From Ideonella livida (GTDB lineage: Bacteria > Pseudomonadota > Gammaproteobacteria > Burkholderiales > Burkholderiaceae_C), in the NCBI RefSeq assembly GCF_010499455.1, contig NZ_JAAGOH010000017.1, positions 36,558-100,557 on the forward strand: a stretch of DNA of 64,000 nucleotides, read 5' to 3'. The notes beneath the pieces are model-generated. The model made no database searches. It saw only the letters and a list, made by a program, of their open reading frames with translations, and was not told where the DNA came from. The translations under genes were made by a program, and so were the position numbers. Shown piece by piece: positions 8,984-15,728 of the stretch; the first letter of the stretch is position 1, and each line of letters starts with the position of its first letter.

Positions 8984-9238
8984 ATGAGCGACCTGAACTC
9001 CCGATTCCTGCAGGCCGTGGCCGACAGCAAGCAGCTGCCCGAGCGTCCTGACAACATGACGCTGCTGCGCATCTACGCCCTCTACAAGCAGGGCAGCGAG
9101 GGCGACGTCCAGGGCGAGCGCCCCGGTTTTGCCGATTTCGTCGGCCGCGCCAAGTTCGATGCCTGGTCGGCCCTGCAAGGCACCGCACCGGCCGAAGCCC
9201 AGCAGCTCTACATCGACCTGATCGAGTCGCTCAAGTGA
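8984..9238 (+). CDS. Acyl-CoA-binding protein
   Basis: 84 residues, the size of a single ACBP domain. MSDLNSRFLQAVADSKQLPERPDNMTLLRIYALYKQGSEGD shows the conserved LxxYalYKQat-like helix with the Tyr and Lys that hold the acyl-CoA head group, followed by RPGFADFVGRAKFDAWSAL. It binds medium- and long-chain acyl-CoA in the cytoplasm and buffers the pool. It follows the PHA-system gene by 125 bp. Much longer in-frame upstream sequence is an overlap shadow. Confidence 0.93.
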   Translation: MSDLNSRFLQAVADSKQLPERPDNMTLLRIYALYKQGSEGDVQGERPGFADFVGRAKFDAWSALQGTAPAEAQQLYIDLIESLK

Positions 9239-9268
9239 GCCGTGTGCCGCCGGGCCGTAGGCCCGGGC

Positions 9269-9766
9269 TCACATCTGGTCGGCCGAGCGTACGGCCACCA
9301 GCACCACCTCGCCGCGTTCTTCCCGCGGGCGGTAGCGCAACCACCACACGCTGCCCTTCTTGATGGACCACGGCCGCAGCAGGTCTTGCGAGGGGCCGGC
9401 CATCCCGGCCAGCTGCGGCCCGATCATCAGGTAGGCGGCGGCCAGACCCAAGGTGGGCTGGTGGCCCACCACCAGCACCGGCTCCTTGGCCTCCGGCCAG
9501 CGCACGGCGGCCAGCAGGCTCTCCACCGTGGCCTCGGGCCCCAGCGCCTCCAGTGTCTTGACCCGTCGCGCCAGCGGCGCCACGGTCTGCTGCGCCCGCA
9601 GCGCCGGGCTGGCCAGCACCCGCGTGCCTTCGGGCAGGAAGCGGTTGAGCCATTCGGCCACGCGCCGGGCCTGCTTCTCGCCCTTGGGCGTCAGGCCACG
9701 GTCCAAGTCTCGGCCACCTTCGGGCAGGTCTTCGGCATCGGCATGGCGCCACAGGATCAGGTCCAT
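9269..9766 (-). CDS. SixA-like phosphohistidine phosphatase (histidine phosphatase superfamily)
   Basis: 165 residues. The N-terminal MDLILWRHADAED contains the catalytic RHA triplet, followed by GLTPKGEKQARRVAEWL, an Arg-containing SPALRAQQT segment, and VVGHQPTLGLAAAYL with the second catalytic His. This matches SixA, which removes phosphate from His of phosphotransfer domains, as in E. coli ArcB. The target here is not evident from the neighbours. It is convergent with the acyl-CoA-binding gene. Confidence 0.88.
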   Translation of the reverse strand: MDLILWRHADAEDLPEGGRDLDRGLTPKGEKQARRVAEWLNRFLPEGTRVLASPALRAQQTVAPLARRVKTLEALGPEATVESLLAAVRWPEAKEPVLVVGHQPTLGLAAAYLMIGPQLAGMAGPSQDLLRPWSIKKGSVWWLRYRPREERGEVVLVAVRSADQM

Positions 9767-9863
9767 CGTCGTGTGTCAGGGGCAGCAAGGGCCGCCCCAG
9801 TCTAGGCCGCGAGGATGAACCGGACATGACGGCCGGCCCGGTGGGGCCGGGCGGTGGCCGCTT

Positions 9864-10421
9864 TCAGCCCAGCAGCCAGTCGTCGGCCGCCTGCAGCGCC
9901 GTCGTGTCGGCCAGCACCGCCCCCGGCGCGCCGCCCTGGCCCCACAGCGGCGGCATCCAGCGCATGCCCATGAACTCGGCGCACATCGCCAGGCTGTCAA
10001 ACATCGGCTGCGCCTTGGCGCGGCTGCCGTTGGTGGACACGGCCCACAGGCGTTTGCCGCTCATGCGGGCCTTGAAGTCCAGGCCTGGCACGCGCAGGAA
10101 GCCGCTCCAGTGGTCCAGCACCCCCTTGAGCGGGGCGGGCAGGCTGAACCAGTACACCGGGGCCACGGCCACCACATCGGTGGCCGCCAGCAGGGCGTCC
10201 AGCACGCGCTTCAGGTCGCCCTCGGGCGCGGCGTAGTGGCCCTGGGTGTGGCGCACATCCACAAAGGGCGGAATGTCCAGCTGCGACAGGTGCAGCCAGG
10301 TCTGCACGGAGCCTTCGGGCAGCGCCGCCGCAGCGCGCCGCGCCAGCGTTTCGGTGTTGCCCAGCTGGCCGGGCTCGCGGCTGTTGCTGACAAGGAACAG
10401 GACGTGACGGGTGGAACTCAT
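9864..10421 (-). CDS. NAD(P)H-dependent FMN reductase-like oxidoreductase
   Basis: 185 residues. The start MSSTRHVLFLVSNSREPGQLGNTETLARRAA is a flavodoxin-like fold FMN loop (SxS...GNTxxLa), followed by VAVAPVYWFSLPAPLKGVLDHW, the second flavin-binding stretch of NADPH-dependent FMN or azoreductase-like proteins. ATG 10421 fixes this motif at the N-terminus; the in-frame extension to 10571 looks non-coding. The substrate is unknown. It is the last gene before the accessory stretch that begins with the MFS transporter. Confidence 0.85.
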   Translation of the reverse strand: MSSTRHVLFLVSNSREPGQLGNTETLARRAAAALPEGSVQTWLHLSQLDIPPFVDVRHTQGHYAAPEGDLKRVLDALLAATDVVAVAPVYWFSLPAPLKGVLDHWSGFLRVPGLDFKARMSGKRLWAVSTNGSRAKAQPMFDSLAMCAEFMGMRWMPPLWGQGGAPGAVLADTTALQAADDWLLG

Positions 10422-10658
10422 GAGGTGATGACTTTGCCGAGAGGTGATCAGCGTTGTGCACGCAGCGTGCGACGCCGGTTCATTCTGACGGCGTTCGCCA
10501 CAAGGGCGCTTGTCCCACTCGCCAGGGCTGTACGTCGTCCTGAGGCCGACAGGGCGGCCGTGCCCCGTCAAACATCCCTGACTTCAGTTTCGCAATGGTC
10601 TTGGTGAGGTCTGCAAAGCCATCCCGAGTCCGTCGCAACGCTGTCGCGGTCTGGGGCA

Positions 10659-11900
10659 TCACCTGGCTTGCGGAGCGCTCGACGGCTCGGCCGAGTCCGT
10701 CAGCACCAGCCAGGCCGCGCTGGCGGCGAGCACCCCCAGCAAGGCCAGCGCGGTGAACGCGAACGTGACCGTGATGCTGAAGCGCTCGACCAGCTCGCCA
10801 AAACAGATCAGCAGGAAGGCGCTGAGATAGCCGAACAGGCGTTCCATGCGTGCGAACACCGTGATGCGTTGCGGCATGGTGAGGTGCTGGAGGTCCATCC
10901 GCGTTGTCACCACCGATCGGATGGCACCTGCGGCGATGCCGAGCAGCGAGATGCCGATGAGCGAGGTCGAGAAGATGTCGACGATGCCCCAGTCCTGAAG
11001 CCTGTCCGAGGCCGCGAACAGCGCGAGCGAACCGGCGATGCCGCTGAACGTGATCCATACCCCTGCCTGCGGTCCCAGCCAGGCGATGACCGGCGAGCCC
11101 CACAGCGCGACCACGAACCCGCCTAGGGTGAAGAGCCCCAGCACGATGCCAAAGAGGTAGGGATCCACGTTCTGAAGCGCGAAGTGCAGAGGCAGTAGGC
11201 CGATGAAGGGGGCGAGCGCGAACCCGCGCGTGATCGCGTAGAAGCCCACCCAGGTGGTCTGATTGCGCGAAAGCGTGAAGGGTGGCGGTGGGGTGGACGG
11301 CTGCGTGACGCCAGACGGACGCGATGCCGGGGCGGCTGGCGTCGGCGGCGCTGAGATGAACAGCACCGCGATCATCGATACGACGGATGCCGCGATGCCG
11401 GCGTAGAACGCCCAGTGCATCTCGTGATCGAACAACACGCCACCGATGAAGCCCGCCACCAGCGTGGCGATGAACATCATGCTTTGCGTGCGGCCCTGGA
11501 TGTGTCCCAGCGTCTTGGCGTCCGCACCCGGGGCGGCGATGCGCAGCAGGCCGCCATCCGCCGCAAGCGCGAGGGCGAACCCCGTGCCGCCGATCACCTG
11601 CCCCAGAAACAGCGTGGGCAGCGACACCTCTCCCGGCAGCGTGCCGATGATCAGTACGACCAGACCGAGCGACTTCATGCATTCGCCAAGCAGCACCAGG
11701 CGCATCGCCGTCATGACGCGGCTCAGCCGCGGCGCAAGGTCTGCAGCCAGTGTGGATGCGCCGCTGTAAGTCGCCAGCAGCAGCGTCACGGTGCTGTACT
11801 CCGTTCGCAGGGACCAGAACAGCAGGAACAGCACGGGAAGATGGAAGTACAGCCGCGAGATCACCCGGTAGGCCATAAAGAGACGGACATTTCGGTTCAT
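10659..11900 (-). CDS. MFS transporter
   Basis: 413 residues with about 12 hydrophobic segments, beginning MNRNVRLFMAYRVISRLYFHLPVLFLLFW. The loop between helices 2 and 3 has DLAPRLSRVMTAMRLVLLGE, in the place of the MFS motif A, and a Pro/Ser-rich central loop (about residues 190-215, PPTPAAPASRPSG) separates the two six-helix halves. It is a likely inner-membrane exporter or importer. It is the promoter-distal gene of the block oxygenase-YrdC-MFS, 34 bp after the YrdC stop. This supports export of a compound made by those enzymes, or uptake of their substrate (inference). Confidence 0.85.
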   Translation of the reverse strand: MNRNVRLFMAYRVISRLYFHLPVLFLLFWSLRTEYSTVTLLLATYSGASTLAADLAPRLSRVMTAMRLVLLGECMKSLGLVVLIIGTLPGEVSLPTLFLGQVIGGTGFALALAADGGLLRIAAPGADAKTLGHIQGRTQSMMFIATLVAGFIGGVLFDHEMHWAFYAGIAASVVSMIAVLFISAPPTPAAPASRPSGVTQPSTPPPPFTLSRNQTTWVGFYAITRGFALAPFIGLLPLHFALQNVDPYLFGIVLGLFTLGGFVVALWGSPVIAWLGPQAGVWITFSGIAGSLALFAASDRLQDWGIVDIFSTSLIGISLLGIAAGAIRSVVTTRMDLQHLTMPQRITVFARMERLFGYLSAFLLICFGELVERFSITVTFAFTALALLGVLAASAAWLVLTDSAEPSSAPQAR

Positions 11901-11934
11901 GGCTTCGCGGGCGGCTGGCGCGGCTGACGTTGCT

Positions 11935-12558
11935 TCACTGCACCACGACGTCACCTTGGCGGACCACCTCGAGGCGGCCGCCCACCAGCGACACGATGGT
12001 GCTGGACTGTGTGGTTCCCGCATCGGAGTCCACCGGCGGCACGAACACCTCGATCCTGTCACCGAACAGTTCGGCCGCCAGCGCGGCGGACACCAGCCCA
12101 TCGACGGTCGTGCCCGAGATGTTCGCCGACGTCATGGCAAGCGGCCCGTCCACCGCATCCAGCAATGCCCGCAGCGCGCTGTTGCGGTTGCAGACCAGCG
12201 AGATCGTCCGGGCGTCGAAGTACTTGTGCTTGGGCGCCTTGGGGCCGGCGCTCACGATCAAGTTCAGGGGCCCAGGCCAGAAACGCGCGGCCAGATCCTT
12301 GAAGAGCACTTCCTCCTCGGGCGACAGGTCGGCATAGGCCATGCCCTCCGCGGCGTCGCGCACGAACAGTGTCAGTGGCTTTTCGGCCGGGCGCTGCTTG
12401 ATGTCGTAGAGCCGTGCGCATACCGCCTCGTCCTGAGGCAGGCAGCCGAGGGCGTAGTTGGTGTCGGTCGGCAGCAAGGCGACACCGCCCTGCTTCAAGC
12501 GCCGTGCGGCTGTTGTCGGATCGCAGGCTGTGGCTGCCCGAGTCATCGATGGGGTCAT
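11935..12558 (-). CDS. YrdC/Sua5-domain protein (threonylcarbamoyl-AMP synthase-like)
   Basis: 207 residues, a stand-alone YrdC fold. The nucleotide- and amino-acid-binding residues of the family are recognisable: LPTDTNYALGC near the N-terminus, IKQRPAEKPLTLFV (KxRxxxxPL), WPGPLNLIVSAG and AMTSANISG. Known members use threonine, bicarbonate and ATP for the tRNA t6A pathway. Here the gene lies between an amino-acid-type oxygenase and an MFS transporter, so a paralogue with another substrate is plausible. ATG 12558, 31 bp after the oxygenase stop, is the likely start; 12546 is the alternative. No strong ribosome-binding site is visible. Confidence 0.83.
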   Translation of the reverse strand: MTPSMTRAATACDPTTAARRLKQGGVALLPTDTNYALGCLPQDEAVCARLYDIKQRPAEKPLTLFVRDAAEGMAYADLSPEEEVLFKDLAARFWPGPLNLIVSAGPKAPKHKYFDARTISLVCNRNSALRALLDAVDGPLAMTSANISGTTVDGLVSAALAAELFGDRIEVFVPPVDSDAGTTQSSTIVSLVGGRLEVVRQGDVVVQ

Positions 12559-12589
12559 GTGGTGTGGCCGAAGTTGGGGTGACTCGGGG

Positions 12590-13621
12590 TCAGGCCGCAA
12601 AGGCCGATTCGACGTGGTCATAGACGAAGCCGTCCACACCCGTTGTGAACGCTTCCCGGAAGCGGCGCATGTATTCGGGGCTGCGGAAGCTGTAGGTCTT
12701 CAGAAGCCAGCGGCGCCGGGCTTGCACCGGATAGCTCAGTTCCAAGATTTCGCGGTTGTGTAGTCCCGCCTGATTGGGGAAGGAAAACAGATCGCCCACG
12801 CCCAGGCGCACGCGTTGCCGGGTGGTGCGCACCAGCGCATCCTTCAGCGCGAGCATCGCGTCCCAGGCTTCGACCGGTGCCGCGGGCAGCGGCCGCGTCC
12901 GCGTGTCGTAATAGCGGAAGCAGTGCGACTCCTCCAGCACCGTATGTGGCTTGGAGTCCACCTGCAAGGTGTTGGAGTCGCGTGAGTACTCGTCGTAGGG
13001 CGTGTGGAACAGCGGTTGACGGAGCGCTTCTTGGCAATGGGCGGGGAGCAGTCTCAGGATATCGCGGCCGTCGATGTATCCCGTGTAGATCAGGTTGCGC
13101 GGATCAGAGCGCATGCCAAGCAGGGCCAGGTAGTCGGCGCGGACGGGATGCGCCGTGCGGTCGTTGTGGAAGTAGAGCTCGCCGTCGGTCTTCTGCGTTT
13201 GCGTGTTGCGGTAGCGGTTGTGCGCATAGACGTCGTGGAAGAAGTCGCCGTTGTTTCGGGTCGAGTACGCCAGCAGCGGCGAGCCGGTCAATTCGGCGAA
13301 CAAAGCCAGGAAGCCCTCGGCGACGAAGGTCCGCTTCTGGCGGTACTTGTCTGTCACGGGATCGTCCTGGTCGAACACAGGCACCTCGGGGTCGAGCGGG
13401 CAATTGCGCAGCAGGTAAGCTGCTTCACCACCTGTTTCGCGGGCGACCAGGATGCGCTCACATGCGCTGGTCAGGGCATCGGGTAGCGCGCTCGATGTGG
13501 CCAGGTGAGAAATCTCCTCCTTGAATGCCAAATATTCGCTGTAGGGATTGGTGGACAGTTTCAGGAAGGTCGATGTCAGGGCTTCTTTGTCGTGTTCGCT
13601 CAGATGCAGGAACGGTTGCAT
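12590..13621 (-). CDS. VioC/clavaminate-synthase-like Fe(II)/2-oxoglutarate oxygenase (TauD/TfdA fold)
   Basis: 343 residues. The iron facial triad can be assigned as His152 and Asp154 in ELYFHNDRTAHPVRADYLALL, and His288 in NQAGLHNREI, with Arg303/304 (QARRRW) placed to bind 2-oxoglutarate. The HxD followed by THPxRADY-like sequence resembles the amino-acid beta/gamma-hydroxylases VioC and AsnO and clavaminate synthase. These act on free Arg, Lys, Asn or their derivatives. The start at 13621 is set by AAGGAG 10 nt upstream; longer in-frame sequence to 13666 lacks support. It is followed by YrdC and MFS genes. The substrate is unknown. Confidence 0.8.
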   Translation of the reverse strand: MQPFLHLSEHDKEALTSTFLKLSTNPYSEYLAFKEEISHLATSSALPDALTSACERILVARETGGEAAYLLRNCPLDPEVPVFDQDDPVTDKYRQKRTFVAEGFLALFAELTGSPLLAYSTRNNGDFFHDVYAHNRYRNTQTQKTDGELYFHNDRTAHPVRADYLALLGMRSDPRNLIYTGYIDGRDILRLLPAHCQEALRQPLFHTPYDEYSRDSNTLQVDSKPHTVLEESHCFRYYDTRTRPLPAAPVEAWDAMLALKDALVRTTRQRVRLGVGDLFSFPNQAGLHNREILELSYPVQARRRWLLKTYSFRSPEYMRRFREAFTTGVDGFVYDHVESAFAA

Positions 13622-13628
13622 GATCTTT

Positions 13629-13718
13629 CTACTCCTTAAGTTTAGATTGACATTGAGTGGTGGCAATTTTTGAAATGCATGGCGACCCTGTCGATGTCGA
13701 TGAAAATCGAATCACCAT
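13629..13718 (-). CDS. Possible 29-residue small ORF preceding the oxygenase
   Basis: In the 213-bp gap between the HlyD-type gene and the oxygenase, a minus-strand frame runs from ATG 13718 to a TAG at 13629. It encodes a Ser/Thr-rich peptide beginning MVIRFSSTSTGSPCISKIA and containing two Cys. Its stop codon lies in the oxygenase ribosome-binding site (AAGGAGTAG), an arrangement expected for a translational leader but also possible by chance. No Shine-Dalgarno precedes the ATG. The gap is visibly more AT-rich than the flanks and holds nothing else recognisable. Confidence 0.2.
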   Translation of the reverse strand: MVIRFSSTSTGSPCISKIATTQCQSKLKE

Positions 13719-13834
13719 GCGCCGGGGGCGCGCCAGAAAACCTTTTGCCCCGATTTGAAAAGTCGCGCGTCGGCCGCGACGGCCGTCGAAAGACTTCTTG
13801 GCGAGGAGACCGGCAAGGGGGCCCGGTCCAAACT

Positions 13835-15115
13835 TCAGGGTGTGGTGGGCCGCGGATCCAGCGAAGCAGAGGTCCTGGTGCCGTCGCTGGGCAGCACTTC
13901 CACGCTGCGCCCCACATTGCACAGGGGCGCGCTCCGTTCCTCTGGCCCCCATTCCACCTGGATGCGCGCGGTGGCGACGCGGACCGGTAATTGACGGCGC
14001 ATGACCTCCGGTGGCGGGTCCACCACGTACTGCCCGACGGTCACGCGTCCCGTCCCGTATCGGACGCTGATCACTTCGCCGTCCCATTCGTGACCGGCGT
14101 CGTAATACGAGCGCACCTTGACCCGTGTGCCCGCTGCCATGCGAGCGGCGTCCTTCTCGCTGAAGAAGGCTTCCACCCAACGGTCTTCGCAGTTCACCAG
14201 TTGCAGCACGGCACCTTGACGGGTCACCGCGTTGCCACTGTTCGCGTCAATGCTCCAGATCGCGCCCTGCACCGGCGACGTCAGCCTCGCGCTTGTCTGC
14301 TTGTCCAGCTCCCGTTGCAGCACGGCGGCTTCCGCGACGATGGCCTGGATCTGCATGTCCAGCTGGCCTTTCCTCGCGGTGAGATCGGCAATCGATTGAG
14401 CGATCTCCTGGCTGCGCGTCACGGCGTAAGGCAGGCCTCTCGAACCATCGAGCTGCACGCCTTGGCGCGCCCCCGTCAGGACCGTCTCCGCACGCTGCAC
14501 GGCCTCCTTCGAGGCGCGCTGCGCAGCACGCGCCATGTCTTCCTCGGCCTTGGCGGTGTCATAGGCGGCGACGCTGATGAAGCCCGAGGTACGCAGGGAG
14601 TCGTAACGCTCGACCTTGCTCCTGGACTCGCCGAGCGCGGTATTGGCACGTTCGAACTCGGCGACCGCCAGCGCCAGACTCGCGCGCGCACCCTGTACAT
14701 CCACCGTCTGCTGGACACTCGCCCGCTGCTGCTGCTCCGCCATCTCCTTGCGGCGATGCGCCAGCTGGACGTCGATGGCCTCGATTTCTGCTTGGCGCGC
14801 CGCGCGTTGCGAGACCAGCTCGGCGATGTTGCCGGTGAGTTCCGATATCCGCGGATTCTCGGTGTCGCCCACCACGGCGCCTAGTTGTTCTCCCTTGGCG
14901 ATGCGCCGGCCCACCCGCAAGCCGTCTTCAAGTTGGGTGCGACCTGGAATGGGCGCACGCAAGGTGATCACCGGTGCATTGATGAATGCTTGCGTGGTGA
15001 TCTGCCGCGTCTCGCGGTAGACCAGCGTCCCGGCCACGATGCAAGTGACCGCCCCGCATGCAAGCATGACGCCGCCTTTTCGGCTTTGCAGGCGCTCACG
15101 CCAAGTGTTCAACAT
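13835..15115 (-). CDS. HlyD-family membrane fusion (periplasmic adaptor) protein
   Basis: 426 residues. A single N-terminal membrane segment (GGVMLACGAVTCIVAGTLVY, about residues 14-33) is followed by a lipoyl/barrel part (ITLRAPIPGRTQLEDGLRVG, AKGEQLGAVV), a long Gln/Ala/Arg-rich coiled-coil hairpin (about 90-270), and a second half-motif (RLTSPVQGAIWSI, VLQLVNCEDRWVEAFFSEKDAARM). It would bridge an inner-membrane pump and an outer-membrane channel, but no ABC, RND or TolC-type gene is adjacent. It could also belong to the polysaccharide type of HlyD proteins. A GTG at 15121, just after the upstream stop, is an alternative start. Confidence 0.82.
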   Translation of the reverse strand: MLNTWRERLQSRKGGVMLACGAVTCIVAGTLVYRETRQITTQAFINAPVITLRAPIPGRTQLEDGLRVGRRIAKGEQLGAVVGDTENPRISELTGNIAELVSQRAARQAEIEAIDVQLAHRRKEMAEQQQRASVQQTVDVQGARASLALAVAEFERANTALGESRSKVERYDSLRTSGFISVAAYDTAKAEEDMARAAQRASKEAVQRAETVLTGARQGVQLDGSRGLPYAVTRSQEIAQSIADLTARKGQLDMQIQAIVAEAAVLQRELDKQTSARLTSPVQGAIWSIDANSGNAVTRQGAVLQLVNCEDRWVEAFFSEKDAARMAAGTRVKVRSYYDAGHEWDGEVISVRYGTGRVTVGQYVVDPPPEVMRRQLPVRVATARIQVEWGPEERSAPLCNVGRSVEVLPSDGTRTSASLDPRPTTP

Positions 15116-15121
15116 GCCCAC

Positions 15122-15625
15122 TCACGGCCGTCCGTATTGACCGGTCAGCGTCGCGGTCGCCAGAGTGTTCTGGTGGATCATGAAGCGAACGATGGCATTG
15201 GTGACGCCACGACCCGGGCTCAGCCCCAGCGAGGGCACGCCCAGGGCGTGCAAGGTGAAGAGGTAGCGGTGCGCCGCGGCGCCCTTCGGAGGGCAGGGTC
15301 CGCCGTAGCCCGTGGCACCGAAGTCGTTTTCTGCCTGGAGGCCGATACCGGTCAGCGCCGACACGTCAACAGAGCCGACGCCTTGCGCGAGCTGCCTCGC
15401 TTCGGCGGGAATGTCGTACAGCACCCAATGCCAGAAGCCGCTGCCTGTCTGGGCATCCGGGTCGTACATGGTGAGCGCGAAGCTGCGCGTGTTGGCCGGC
15501 GCCCCTTGCCACTGCAGCGCGGGCGAGCGGTTGTGGCCCTCACCGTCGAAGCCGTTGAACTCGTGCGTCTTGCTCAGTTCTGCCTGCTCCTTGAAGTCAG
15601 GCGATGTGATCGTGAAGTTGGTCAT
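15122..15625 (-). CDS. YbhB/YbcL-type phosphatidylethanolamine-binding (PEBP) protein
   Basis: 167 residues. The two PEBP signatures are present: LTMYDPDAQTGSGFWHWVLYDIP near residues 51-73, and YGGPCPPKGAAAHRYLFTLHAL near 106-127. These form the anion-binding pocket of the Raf-kinase-inhibitor-like fold. There is no signal peptide, so it is cytoplasmic. The bacterial function is unknown. It lies 103 bp downstream of the aconitase-like gene and directly abuts the HlyD gene, suggesting one transcript. Confidence 0.92.
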   Translation of the reverse strand: MTNFTITSPDFKEQAELSKTHEFNGFDGEGHNRSPALQWQGAPANTRSFALTMYDPDAQTGSGFWHWVLYDIPAEARQLAQGVGSVDVSALTGIGLQAENDFGATGYGGPCPPKGAAAHRYLFTLHALGVPSLGLSPGRGVTNAIVRFMIHQNTLATATLTGQYGRP

Positions 15626-15728
15626 CTGCAGCCCTGTGTTGCCGCCAATGGGTGTGCCATGTGGCTGGCGCGTATGTCCCTCCGCTCGCTGATGGGCGCG
15701 AGGCGGTACATCGTTTGAATACGGTGAA

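Noticed and set aside
10480..10658. An open minus-strand frame in the gap between the FMN reductase gene and the MFS gene, reading protein-like (FADLTKTIAKLKSGMF)
   Set aside because: It is the tail of an out-of-frame shadow of the MFS gene, with no start, ribosome-binding site or recognisable homology. It could be an old gene relic, but there is no evidence.
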